28,815 nt of DNA from an uncultured Clostridia bacterium (GTDB taxonomy: Bacteria; Bacillota; Clostridia; Christensenellales; UBA1242). Below the pieces are notes generated by a model. That model was not told the origin of the DNA. It saw only the letters and a program-made list of their open reading frames with translations, and made no database searches. Location: assembly GCA_934778205.1 (NCBI GenBank), contig CAKVOD010000010.1:1-28815 (forward strand), in the 5' to 3' direction. Numbering within the stretch: position 1 is the first letter of the stretch; each line of letters begins with the position of its first letter. Positions 8,394 to 17,173 of the stretch are shown here, in pieces. A program made the translations under genes and the position numbers.

Positions 8394-9230
8394 TCATCCA
8401 TTCTTTTTCTCCTTTGACTTAGCAATTAAAGTTTCTTTCACTTTTTTTATTTTTTCTTCTTTCTTTTGATCTTCCAACTGTTTATCCAAAATTTCCTCTA
8501 TTACAAATTTCACAATTTCATAAATATCCAAGCATTCTTGTTCATTATATTCGTGTATCCCCTTGCTTAAAACTGAATATAATTGATTTCTCACACTTTC
8601 CAGTTCTTTAGGTATAATTTTTTCTTTTTCTTGAACTTTTGAAAATTTATCAATAAATTTTATATTTGTTTCTTCAGAGAAAAATTCTTTATATTTTTTT
8701 TCTATTATATTTTCTAAAATTCTTCTAAGATAAACAAATGCAGCGATTCCTTTCTTTTGAGAATAACAGCTGAGTGAACTCTTAAATTCGATAAAATATT
8801 TTGAAATTAAATTTTTGTACTTGTTAATTTCCTCTCCTTGCAAATCACTAAATGATGGATTTTGCCCAACTTTCATTATGTACTTACGATCACTTGTAAA
8901 AAAATACTCGTGTCTTTCTCCACATTTTGCGCAATAATAATCAAAATCTTTGTATATCTCACGTGATGAATCGTCAATTTGATCTTGTATGTGCTTCCCC
9001 GCTTCCGCATATAACAATATTCCATTGGACATACTACCATTCAAATCGCTCATATAAGAACTATCATCTTTTTTGTATATAAATGTTTGTTCTTTATCGC
9101 AATGCATACAATATTCTTCAATTTTCGAAAGATTTATTTCCGATAAATTTAATACATCTTGTGCCTCAAGATCTACTTTTACATAAGGTGGTATTTTAGT
9201 TATAAAATTTTCAAAATTAAAATTACTCAT
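8394..9230 (-). CDS. Zinc-ribbon protein with DUF4145-like C-terminal domain
   Basis: 278 residues. ATG at 9230 is chosen because AAGGAG precedes it. The ATG lies inside the end of the upstream gene (eight-base overlap), pointing to translational coupling. CMHC (residues 41-44) and CAKC (100-103) probably form one split zinc ribbon. Around 160-184 is KGIAAFVYLRRILENIIEKK and near 225-240 LSKGIHEYNEQECLD, a layout I associate with DUF4145-like helical domains, which recur in defence and accessory loci. A Lys/Glu-rich tail ends the protein. The gene is clearly more AT-rich than secA or comF, as are its two operon partners, suggesting transfer. Biochemical role unknown. Confidence 0.7.
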   Translation of the reverse strand: MSNFNFENFITKIPPYVKVDLEAQDVLNLSEINLSKIEEYCMHCDKEQTFIYKKDDSSYMSDLNGSMSNGILLYAEAGKHIQDQIDDSSREIYKDFDYYCAKCGERHEYFFTSDRKYIMKVGQNPSFSDLQGEEINKYKNLISKYFIEFKSSLSCYSQKKGIAAFVYLRRILENIIEKKYKEFFSEETNIKFIDKFSKVQEKEKIIPKELESVRNQLYSVLSKGIHEYNEQECLDIYEIVKFVIEEILDKQLEDQKKEEKIKKVKETLIAKSKEKKNG

Positions 9231-10062
9231 TGACTTCTCCTTTATCATTGTTTTCATCTTTTATTGGATTATAGCTAGTGTGTAAATTATTATCTTTATC
9301 ACGACTTACTGAAAATTGAAAATTTTCAGTAAAATTATTATTTTCAATATCACTGTATTTTATAGGGAAATTAATTTTAATTGAATCTTTGATTTGACTT
9401 GCGTCAATTATGTAATAATATTTTTTTGAATTATTAGCGATTATAGATGTCGGACAAATAAGAGGAAAATCATCTTCTATTAGATTTACATTAATGGCGG
9501 TTCCTCTCCCAACATTACTCAAATTAAAAGTTAAAAATAAAAAATTTTGTAATTTATTCTCTAATTCCCCATTGTCAGAAATAGCTGATAAACTTTTATA
9601 AATATCTCCTTTTTTTATGGCATCATCAATTTCTTTATTGCTATGATATTTATCCAACTCTTTTCTTAAATATTTACAAATAGAAAGGTTTGATATGTTC
9701 CCAAATTTATTTATATCAAAATAAATAAAATCAACTTGATTTTCTTTCTCCTTAAAATCGCTAATCGACAATTCTTCATACTCTATTTCTAAATTTGGCT
9801 TAACACTTGATAAATAGCGCTTTTTATCATCTTCTCTTTGCTTGATGTTTTGGTAAACAGTTACGCCACCTAATGCAAATGTGCCTGAAAAACTCAAATA
9901 TGAACCCAAAAATATCAACCAGTCAGCTTTGCTTATCCCCTCCCCAGAAGGTATTGTGTTATGGATGAAGAAAAACATCCAAATTAACAAATAAATTATA
10001 GAGAAAATCAAAAGAGTAATTATTACGAACAAAATAATTTTTTTAATTTGTTTTTTTTCCAT
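9223..10062 (-). CDS. Two-TM membrane protein with large cytoplasmic part
   Basis: 279 residues starting at 10062 with AAGGAG seven bases upstream. Hydrophobic segments at about residues 9-34 and 48-70 are separated by a short polar loop (NTIPSGEGISKADW). A basic stretch QNIKQREDDKK follows, and the remaining 200 residues are probably cytoplasmic. No recognised domain. It lies 12 bases after the RhuM gene and overlaps the zinc-ribbon gene, so the three form one transcript. Membrane proteins of this size beside a DNA-binding-like protein sometimes act as effectors in defence modules, but nothing in this sequence proves it. Confidence 0.65.
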   Translation of the reverse strand: MEKKQIKKIILFVIITLLIFSIIYLLIWMFFFIHNTIPSGEGISKADWLIFLGSYLSFSGTFALGGVTVYQNIKQREDDKKRYLSSVKPNLEIEYEELSISDFKEKENQVDFIYFDINKFGNISNLSICKYLRKELDKYHSNKEIDDAIKKGDIYKSLSAISDNGELENKLQNFLFLTFNLSNVGRGTAINVNLIEDDFPLICPTSIIANNSKKYYYIIDASQIKDSIKINFPIKYSDIENNNFTENFQFSVSRDKDNNLHTSYNPIKDENNDKGEVNE

Positions 10063-10074
10063 TCTTTCTCCTTT

Positions 10075-11082
10075 TTAATCCTCTTTTTTGTCGGTTAGTT
10101 TTTTAACGATTTTGTCAAAGTCGGACTCTATTTTTTGTGTTTTGTTAAAAATGTTATATTCCATTTCGGCTTTTTGTTTTGCGTCTTGCATTGAGATTTT
10201 ACCATTGTCGGGCAAAATTTTATATTTTCTAAAAGTCAAAAATTCATTTACGCTTTCTGAAAATTGCTCCATTGTGAAAGCGTTTTCTCTTTCAATTAAA
10301 TCTTCAATATAGTCAAAATAACCCGTAACTATTCTTTCCAAACTTTTAATTTCTTTTTCAGTTAGATAATTTTTTGCCACCATTGCATCCGATTTTAATA
10401 TTCTGCCTTCAGGCGAATTTTTCCAAGTGGAAAGCCCCATATTGTCTTTTGAATGGTCTGCTTTTGAATATATTATTTCCGCCGCGGTTTGGCTTGTTAT
10501 TGCGAAATGAAATTTGTTTTGAATCGTTGCATAAAATTTGTTTGCTAGTTCCGCGTTTTTGTTATAGTCAATTGAACATTCAGCGAAAATATCCGTTATT
10601 TGTTGCCAAATTCTTCGCTCGCTTGCTCTTATCGAACGAACTCTTTCAAGCAGTTCCCTAAAATAGTCTTTGCCAAAAGCGGTTTCGCCTTGCTTTAATC
10701 TTTCGTCATCAAGGACAAACCCCTTTATCATATACTCTTTTAAGACTTTTGTTGCCCAAATTCTAAACTGTGTTGCCTTTGACGAATTAACCCTGTAGCC
10801 AACCGATATGATTGCGTCAAGGTTGTAGAACATTAATTTCCTTTCAACATTTCTTTTCCCCTCAAGTCGAACTACCGAGATTTCCTCGGTTGTTCGACTT
10901 TCTTCAAGTTCGCCTTGTTCGTAAATATTTTTTAAGTGTAAAGAAATATTGTCAGTAGAACAGTCAAAAAGTTTAGCCATATCTTTTTGTGTTAACCAAA
11001 TTGATTCGTCTTTAACAATCGCTTTAACATTGACATTTTCGACGGGTGAATTATACACTAAAAACTGAAATTCTTTATTCAT
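10075..11082 (-). CDS. RhuM-family (virulence_RhuM) protein
   Basis: 335 residues. The start at 11082 is chosen because AAAGGAG lies eight bases upstream; the longer frame to 11175 would read through a repeat. The N-terminal region (WLTQKDMAKLFDCSTDNISLHLKNIYEQGEL) is a helix-turn-helix-like segment. It is followed by the family signature (EGKRNVERKLMFYNLDAIIS, GYRVNSSKATQFRIWATK, LKEYMIKGFVLDDERL). The C-terminal half is helical (SPEGRILKSDAMVAKNYLTE). RhuM was first described in a Salmonella pathogenicity island; members occur on mobile islands and their activity is not established. First gene of a three-gene AT-rich operon next to a repeat copy. Confidence 0.9.
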   Translation of the reverse strand: MNKEFQFLVYNSPVENVNVKAIVKDESIWLTQKDMAKLFDCSTDNISLHLKNIYEQGELEESRTTEEISVVRLEGKRNVERKLMFYNLDAIISVGYRVNSSKATQFRIWATKVLKEYMIKGFVLDDERLKQGETAFGKDYFRELLERVRSIRASERRIWQQITDIFAECSIDYNKNAELANKFYATIQNKFHFAITSQTAAEIIYSKADHSKDNMGLSTWKNSPEGRILKSDAMVAKNYLTEKEIKSLERIVTGYFDYIEDLIERENAFTMEQFSESVNEFLTFRKYKILPDNGKISMQDAKQKAEMEYNIFNKTQKIESDFDKIVKKLTDKKED

Positions 11083-11113
11083 TGTTTCATCTCCTTTGGG
11101 TGCTTTACAATTT

Positions 11114-11142
11114 TTTATGCTTACTTTTAAGGTATATAGCAA
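11114..11142 (-). promoter_or_regulatory. Weak candidate promoter of the RhuM operon
   Basis: TTGCTA (11142-11137), 17-base spacer, CATAAA (11119-11114). The -35 lies in the palindrome of the repeat element, so the repeat may have supplied it. Weak match. Confidence 0.3.
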
Positions 11143-11335
11143 ATTACCTATGTACTTTAATTCATATAGTACCACTCACTAAACCTACAGCAGCGGGGCT
11201 ATCCTCGCCGAGAACATACGCTCATAGAAAATACACAAGTACGCCGTCCACAACAGTTAATTGCGTGTAGGAACAGTACCTGCAGTCGCGGGGCTATCCC
11301 CGCCAGTATTTGTAGTAGCGGGCTTTCCCGCAAAG
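11131..11335 (-). repeat. Full-length modular hairpin repeat after comF
   Basis: On the minus strand: a hairpin GCGGGAAAGCCCGC, a second GGGGATAGCCCCG followed by ACTGCAGGTACTG, about 70 bases with GACGGCG, a third hairpin (GGATAGCCCCGCTGC) followed by GTAGGTTTAGTG, and a decayed palindrome at 11155-11131. The order and much of the sequence match the copy at 18713-18895. The proximal part codes for the ComF tail. Confidence 0.75.
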
Positions 11336-12102
11336 GTGTGCGAGAGAGTGGCGGGGGCGCTGACGCCACGCAAATGCGTTTTTGTGTGCGCGACAGTTAG
11401 AACATATACGTGACTAGCGCGGAGTGTTTTCGCACACTCGTTGGCAGTAGAACCCGTCGTAAAAACGTCGTCGATAAGCAGTACGTTTTTATGCACAAAT
11501 GCTGTTTTGTCAATTTGCTCAAACGCGCCGTCTAGGTTATGCTTTCTTTCCTCTCTAGTTTTCGCGGTTTGCGACTCAGTGTTGCGTATGCGAACAAGGT
11601 TATCTTTGTCAAGCGGTAGATTCATCAGTTTGCAAAACTCCTCAGCAATGAGCAACGCTTGATTGTACCCGCGCGCTTTCAAATGTTCCTTGCTCATCGG
11701 TACAGGAACAACAACATCCGCAATAAAATCGCACTTTGCATATTCTTCCGCAAGCAAACGCGCAAAGTAGCGTTTCAAAAACTTTGCATCGTCGTACTTG
11801 AATTTTCTAATCAACCTTTTCGTCACGCCCGTATAAATTAACGGGGCGCGCGCTTTGTCAAAAAAGCGTTCGTTGTTTTTACACTCAAAACAATAGCCTG
11901 CATCGCCGTAAACATTTGCTCCGCAACGGTTGCAAATCTTGCCGTCGTTTATCTCAAAAATCGGCATACACTCGGGACAAATGTTGTAGATATTTTGTCG
12001 TGGCAAGTCCTTTCCGCACCCAAAACATTTTATATCCTCAGGATAAAGTGCGTCCAAAAAAGTTGTTTTACACTTTTTGAAACAATATTTAATATAACTC
12101 AA
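11257..12102 (-). CDS. comFC: ComF-family double zinc-ribbon phosphoribosyltransferase
   Basis: 281 residues. The start is TTG at 12102 with GGAG seven bases upstream; that site lies in the last codons of recD2, so the two genes are coupled. Four CxxC pairs (CFGC, CPEC, CNRC, CFEC) in the first 75 residues form the zinc region. The PRPP-binding loop VLLIDDVFTTGST is near residues 205-218. VVVPVPMSKEHLKARGYNQA is the usual ComF signature. In transformable bacteria ComFC helps process incoming single-stranded DNA; its role here is inferred. The last 38 residues or so (LRGVSAPATLSHTFAGKPA onward), rich in Ala, Thr, Gly and Pro, are not typical, and their second half is encoded by the repeat at 11257-11335. 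Confidence 0.9.
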   Translation of the reverse strand: MSYIKYCFKKCKTTFLDALYPEDIKCFGCGKDLPRQNIYNICPECMPIFEINDGKICNRCGANVYGDAGYCFECKNNERFFDKARAPLIYTGVTKRLIRKFKYDDAKFLKRYFARLLAEEYAKCDFIADVVVPVPMSKEHLKARGYNQALLIAEEFCKLMNLPLDKDNLVRIRNTESQTAKTREERKHNLDGAFEQIDKTAFVHKNVLLIDDVFTTGSTANECAKTLRASHVYVLTVAHTKTHLRGVSAPATLSHTFAGKPATTNTGGDSPATAGTVPTRN

Positions 12103-12106
12103 TTTT

Positions 12107-14353
12107 CTACTCCACTAATGACTCGACATATCCGTCTTTGAAAAGATTTTCGCCTTGCTCCAAAAACCACTTGAGCGCCGAATAGCGTTTAGCGGTGTAA
12201 TCATTTTCAACCATTCGACGCAGATAAAACTTGTTGCCGACAAGTACCACAGTTTTTTTCGCGCGCGTGACGGCAGTATAGAGCAGATTTCTTGTCAAAA
12301 TCTTGCCCGTGCCTGCGATGATAGGAATGACGACGACGTCAAACTCACTGCCTTGACTTTTGTGTATCGTCATCGCATAAGCAAGCGTCAAATTCACTAA
12401 TTCATTTTTTGGATACACGCACACGCGTCCGTCCTCAAACGTAACCGTAACTTCGCCCTTGTGAAAATCGACGCTCGTAACCGTGCCAATATCGCCGTTA
12501 TAAACGCCCTCTCCGTGCTCATAAAGTCCGTTTTCGTCCTGCTTGACCCACTCAATTTCGTAGTTGTTGACAATTTGCATAACTTTGTCATTGAGCCTAA
12601 ACGTCACGCGCTCCGTGAAAAGTTCGCTTTTATATCGCGCAGGCGGATTTATGCTTTGTTGTAGCACCTTATTCAAGTTTTCGACCCCGCAAACCCCAAC
12701 TTTCATTGGCGCTAGCACTTGTATTTTTGACGGCTCAACGCCCGTGAACTTTGGCAAGCGCTCAGTGACAAGCCCGTTTATGCACTCAAGCATTTCAGCG
12801 GGTTCTGCCTTTGACTGAAAGAAAAAATCTTTGCTTTTGTTGTCGATGAGTGGCATACGCCCCTCGTTTATGGCGTGCGCGTTTAGGACAATCAAACTTT
12901 CTTTTGCTTGCCTATAAATCTCCGTGAGGCACACAAACGGGACGCACCCACACTCCAAAATGTCGCTCAAAACATTGCCCGCGCCGACGCTTGGCAGTTG
13001 GTCTTTGTCGCCGACAAGAACCACTTGGCAGTTGCGCTTGACCGCTTTTAGCAATGCGTTTAGAAGCGTTACGTCGACCATCGAAACTTCGTCAACAATG
13101 ATGCAATCGCTCGTCAATTTGTTGTACTCATTATACTTGAAACAGTTGCCCGCGCTCGCAAAATCGACCTCAAGCGCGCGATGAATTGTTTTCGCCTCAA
13201 CGCCACAACTCTCGCTCATTCGCTTCGCCGCTCTGCCAGTCGGCGCCAGCAAAAGAACATTCTTACGCATATTGTTCATAAGACTTAGAATACATTTTAT
13301 AATCGTCGTTTTGCCCGTGCCGGGCCCGCCTGTTATGACGCAAAAACCATTGTTCACAGCCATTTGCACCGCTTGTTTTTGTTGCTCGTGCAATTCAATG
13401 CCGTTCACGTTTTCAAAATTCGCAATTTCTTCGCTAAAATCGGTGTCACGCGCCGATTTGTTCAACAATGTGAGGATTTTTTTTGCCGAACCCTTTTCAA
13501 TATTAAAAAACTTTGTCAGCATCAAAACTTCAGTGTCATTTATTTTTTCTTGCTTCAAAACGCCGTCAATTTGCATTTGAAAAAGCACTTTTTCAAGTTT
13601 TTCCTCAAAATCTTCAAATTCAATCTTCAATATTTGAGTTGCGCCCTCATAAACTTCACTTGCGGGCATATAAGTATGCCCGTCCTTGTCCGCGCCGTCC
13701 TTCAGCACGTGCAAAAGCCCCGCACGCAAACGAAAATCGCTGTCAAACGGAATGCCTAATTTTTTTGCAATTTCGTCCGCGGTCAAAAAGCCGATTCCGT
13801 CCACGTCCTCGACTAACGCATATGGGTTGGTACGCAATTTTTCCATTGTTTTGTCGTGATAAGTTTCGTAGATGCGAATTGCCATACGCGGAGTTATGTC
13901 GTAATCTTGCAAAAACATTATCGTATCTTGCATACGTTTTACATTGATGTAACTTTCCGCAATAACAATTGCTTTTTGCTCACTAATACCGCGAATTTCC
14001 GTAAGACGCGAAGGGTTGAACTCAATTATGTCGAGTGTATCTTCGCCGAACTTGTCAACAATTGCCTTTGCCGTAACCTTGCCAACGCCCTTGATGAGTC
14101 CGCTCTGCAAGTATTTTTCAATGCCAAAAGTCGTCTTAGGTTGAACAACCTTTGCGTGCGTGAACTTGAACTGCTCGCCATAATTTTTGTTTGTCGTATA
14201 TTCGCCCGTCAGTTCAAGCGTTTCGCCAATATTGACCGACGGAAGCGTGCCAACGCACGTTATTTCGACCCCGTCCATATCAATGACAAGCACCGTATAG
14301 CCATTGTCCTCATTTTGAAAAATGATTCCCTTTATTATTCCACTTATTAACAT
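12107..14353 (-). CDS. recD2: RecD2-type ATP-dependent DNA helicase
   Basis: 748 residues, a 5'-to-3' DNA helicase used in repair in bacteria that lack RecBC. The start at 14353 (MLISGIIKG) is set by the -10 at 14365-14360, only six bases upstream, and by where homology begins. The N-terminal OB-like domain is followed by helix-hairpin-helix motifs (LIKGVGKVTAKAI, IRGISEQKAI). Walker A GGPGTGKTT is near residues 340-348, Walker B VDEVSMVD near 418, VLVGDKDQLPSVGAG follows, then motif V YAMTIHKSQGSEFD and motif VI LLYTAVTRAKK near 690. The length is normal for RecD2 and no key motif is missing. Forms an operon with comF. Confidence 0.95.
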   Translation of the reverse strand: MLISGIIKGIIFQNEDNGYTVLVIDMDGVEITCVGTLPSVNIGETLELTGEYTTNKNYGEQFKFTHAKVVQPKTTFGIEKYLQSGLIKGVGKVTAKAIVDKFGEDTLDIIEFNPSRLTEIRGISEQKAIVIAESYINVKRMQDTIMFLQDYDITPRMAIRIYETYHDKTMEKLRTNPYALVEDVDGIGFLTADEIAKKLGIPFDSDFRLRAGLLHVLKDGADKDGHTYMPASEVYEGATQILKIEFEDFEEKLEKVLFQMQIDGVLKQEKINDTEVLMLTKFFNIEKGSAKKILTLLNKSARDTDFSEEIANFENVNGIELHEQQKQAVQMAVNNGFCVITGGPGTGKTTIIKCILSLMNNMRKNVLLLAPTGRAAKRMSESCGVEAKTIHRALEVDFASAGNCFKYNEYNKLTSDCIIVDEVSMVDVTLLNALLKAVKRNCQVVLVGDKDQLPSVGAGNVLSDILECGCVPFVCLTEIYRQAKESLIVLNAHAINEGRMPLIDNKSKDFFFQSKAEPAEMLECINGLVTERLPKFTGVEPSKIQVLAPMKVGVCGVENLNKVLQQSINPPARYKSELFTERVTFRLNDKVMQIVNNYEIEWVKQDENGLYEHGEGVYNGDIGTVTSVDFHKGEVTVTFEDGRVCVYPKNELVNLTLAYAMTIHKSQGSEFDVVVIPIIAGTGKILTRNLLYTAVTRAKKTVVLVGNKFYLRRMVENDYTAKRYSALKWFLEQGENLFKDGYVESLVE

Positions 14354-14359
14354 ATTTAC

Positions 14360-14368
14360 ATTATAGCA
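14360..14368 (-). promoter_or_regulatory. Extended -10 promoter giving a leaderless recD2 transcript
   Basis: TGCTATAAT (14368-14360) is a consensus extended -10 and ends six bases before the recD2 ATG. Transcription would begin at or next to the start codon, leaving no room for a ribosome site, and none is seen. There is no good -35; TTGATA lies 20 bases upstream. Confidence 0.55.
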
Positions 14369-14451
14369 CAAATTTTTGATTTTTGTATCAAATGTTATCA
14401 AAGATTTACATATTTGGTAAAATGGCTTGCACTTTCCCAATTACTTGTCAT

Positions 14452-14488
14452 AAAAAAACATCTCCTACCAAAAAATTTTGTAGAAGAT
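14452..14488 (-). terminator. Terminator of surface gene C
   Basis: On the minus strand ATCTTCTAC (14488-14480) pairs with GTAGGAGAT (14468-14460), eight of nine positions, followed by GTTTTTTT (to 14452), 24 bases after the gene C stop. Confidence 0.75.
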
Positions 14489-14511
14489 ATTTTTTGTCGT
14501 TTCAAAAATGC

Positions 14512-16963
14512 TTAATACCCCTTGTCTAATGCGTATTGCGCCATTGCTTCCTCAACTGACCATTTTCCTTTGTATCCCCCTTCTACCGCTGGAATAGTAT
14601 CTAACGTTGCATTCAAAAATTGATGATATTTTGTTCCAGCGTCATATACCATTAGTGCGTCAAAATTTGTATTATCAATATAACTACCACTCCCCCCTGG
14701 ACTAATATGACAACCATTATATTCACAAAATGGTTTGTAGTAATAACAAAACCTTGGTGTTCCTCCGCATGTAATTCCAAAAATATAGCCATTATTCATC
14801 GCGGAAGTAATAGATTCTTTCCCTACAGTAGTTTCACTTTTAAAACCCCAAAATTGCATTACATTGTAACAATTTTCTATATTTGCAAACTCCCCAATAC
14901 CAGAAATAAACGCCCCAGTATAATTTTGCGAATAATAAAAGCCAAAATACACATCTCCATAATTTTTGCAATAGTAAACATAACTAGTAGAATTATCTAA
15001 AGATCCAGACGATATCCCATTCACGCTCAATATTGTGTTGTCTGTTGAATTAATAAGTTCAAGCATTCCATAATTATTGCAGTACCATAAGATTCCTGCT
15101 TTTCCAATGCCAGACATTATAGTACCCCCTCTTATTCTACCATTGTTTGTGCAACTTTTGATTGTTTTCGCTACCCCTATTCCGTAATTAGTAACATATT
15201 GCTTTATCAACTCACCATAACTAATATCTAAAACACTATTGTTGACGCAATTTATAATTTCTTTAGCATATCCTCCGTCTGTTTTTCCACCACATATGCC
15301 TGCAATTCCCATTAAGTCGCCTATCGTATTCGAAATGTCACTTCCTGGATACTCGTAAGAATCACTTACTAAACCCGATTTATTATACCACGCAAGAACG
15401 ATTGCGTTGTTTGTACAACCACTAATTGTTGCCCCAATTGCTCTACTAGCAATGCCAGAGCCACCTGCACAGCCGTTGACTGTCAAATTTTTTATGACCA
15501 CATCATTGCAATCATAAAATAAGGAATATGGGAAATATCCCGTCAAGGCGTGCCCTTCCCCATCGAACTTCCCATTAAAGCCATATATTACATACAAGTG
15601 GTGAATGAAATTCGATATAAATGAGGTTAGAGTTTCATCTGCATCAAAAATCTCACAATTATAAAGACTTATGTATCTGTCATTATCAATTGCATCTTGA
15701 GTTCCCCACTCTTCATATGTGTTATTCTCATTATGCCAAAATATCGCCGGATTGTTTGGCGCTATAAAAGGCGGAATATATGCCTTGATTGTTCCATTTG
15801 AAAATTCGACGCAATTAGTAAGCGTTTCATCTCCAGTAAGTTCATTCCAAGGAGCATCATCGCGCTTAAATTTGTAATTTTCAATCAAATCTAAATTATT
15901 TTTAAGCGCAACGCTTGCCGTTTTATAATAATTGCTAGTGTACATAAAAGTCATAAAGTCGTTTTTGGTGCGAATCTCATAAGGAGATTCTTCGGTGCCA
16001 GCACCCAACAGCATTTTTGGCACACACTTGATTGTGACATCTGCATCTTGGGAAGAAAATGTTGTCGAAGCGTCAATTTTAGACGCACTCATATTTGCTA
16101 CAACTGAAATTTGTTCCCCGACATTAAAACTATAACTATGATAATATTTATACTCACTCGCATTCGTCTCTCTCATTGAGTTAATAATGCTTTCTTGTGT
16201 CAAAGTCGTTTTAAATTGTCTCAAAAACACGTCAAGACCAGTTTTGTAAGAGGCATTTGTGGTGGCACTGCTCGTATATGCCACCAACGTATTGTTTGTT
16301 GCATTGTACGACAACTGCCAAGTGAGTCCATTTGCGGACAAACTATTGCTCGACAAAGAACAATCGAACCCATTCGGCAAAGTGAATTGCAATCTCAAAT
16401 ATTGCCCCGACTTTTTGCAACTTAAAGTATAAGTTGCGCTAGAAATCGACGTCAAATTATTTCCATTACAATACGCATCTTGTGCGGTTGTTCCAAGAAA
16501 CAATGTTGGCATACTCGCCTCAAACCCCGCGCTGACGCCTTGTGGCAGTGTGAAAGATATTGTGCCGGTTGCTGTTTTTGAACTAGAAAGACTTGCATAT
16601 GTCATACCCATAAGCATACCCAAAAACATAATGACAACACAAAAAATCATACTCAGATATTTTTTGTATGATACTTTACTTTGCTTGACGACCCGCGCGC
16701 CCGCATCCGTTTTTGAATTATTTAGTTTTATATTTTTTAATCCATTATGTTTGCTTGGCTGTTGCGAAAAAACATCGTTGTTTTCACAAGAAATCAAATC
16801 TAATTTAGAATCTTCGCTATTGTCTCCATTATGTCGAATTTTGTAGGCATCCCGCACATTTTTGCGGTTTTCAGTATCAAAATATTGCACTAAACTATCA
16901 TTTTTGCAACTATTTCGAATACCCCCCCCCCCCCCCATTTGGAGCATTTGTTCTATTAATCAT
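14512..16963 (-). CDS. Surface protein C, SipW-type signal, GLUG/beta-helix-like repeats, frameshifted at a G15 tract
   Basis: The start is ATG at 16963, six bases after AAGGAG, encoding MINRTNAPN and then 15 G. In this frame TAT TCG AAA TAG ends translation (stop 16912-16910). The long frame can be entered at an internal ATG (16947 or 16938) that has no ribosome site. With 14 or 17 G the start joins an 816-residue product or so. Parts: about 95 cytoplasmic residues; a membrane segment (LSMIFCVVIMFLGMLMGMTYA) followed by SLSSSKTATGTISF, a SipW-type signal; a beta-rich domain; GAGTEESPYEIRTKNDFMTF, typical before GLUG-type repeats. Six or so imperfect repeats follow around residues 500-690 (SGCTNNAIV, INCVNNSV, KSCTNNGRI, YCNNYGML, YCKNYGDV, ENCYNVMQF), suggesting a right-handed helix. 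Probable surface adhesin. Confidence 0.85.
16922..16936 (-). repeat. G15 homopolymer tract in codons 10-14 of gene C
   Basis: Fifteen C on the plus strand. Gene C is in frame with its ribosome-site start at 14 or 17 G and out of frame at 15. Confidence 0.85.
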
Positions 16964-17050
16964 TATAATCTCCTTCTTGTGCATTATCTTTTGTGAGCAA
17001 TATTTTCTAACCCCTGAAAAATTCTGTTCACGCAATTTTGCATCTATTTT

Positions 17051-17079
17051 AGTATACCCAAAAATAAATTTTTAGTCAA
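17051..17079 (-). promoter_or_regulatory. Promoter of surface gene C
   Basis: -35 TTGACT (17079-17074), 17-base spacer, -10 TATACT (17056-17051), leaving an 80-base leader. It lacks the TGTCAAAAC element shared by genes A and B. Confidence 0.75.
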
Positions 17080-17140
17080 CTGTTTTTAAAGAAAAAACAA
17101 AAACTTTTTCGTCCCCGCACTATTTCTAAATATTATTATG

Positions 17141-17173
17141 GTGGCGTTTGCCACTAGACGCGAGGGTTCCCCG
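17141..17173 (-). repeat. Partial modular hairpin repeat directly after ldh
   Basis: Adjoins the ldh stop. It contains the hairpin GTGGCAAACGCCAC (17154-17141), identical to that in the secA repeat (3554-3541), preceded by CGGGGAACCCTCG. The terminator palindrome is absent. Confidence 0.6.

Noticed and set aside
11083..11175. Longer RhuM start
   Set aside because: The extension lies in the repeat; AAAGGAG precedes the ATG at 11082.
16938..16947. Internal ATGs as the true start of surface gene C
   Set aside because: Neither has a ribosome site at a proper distance, while ATG 16963 has AAGGAG six bases upstream; kept only as a low-level fallback.
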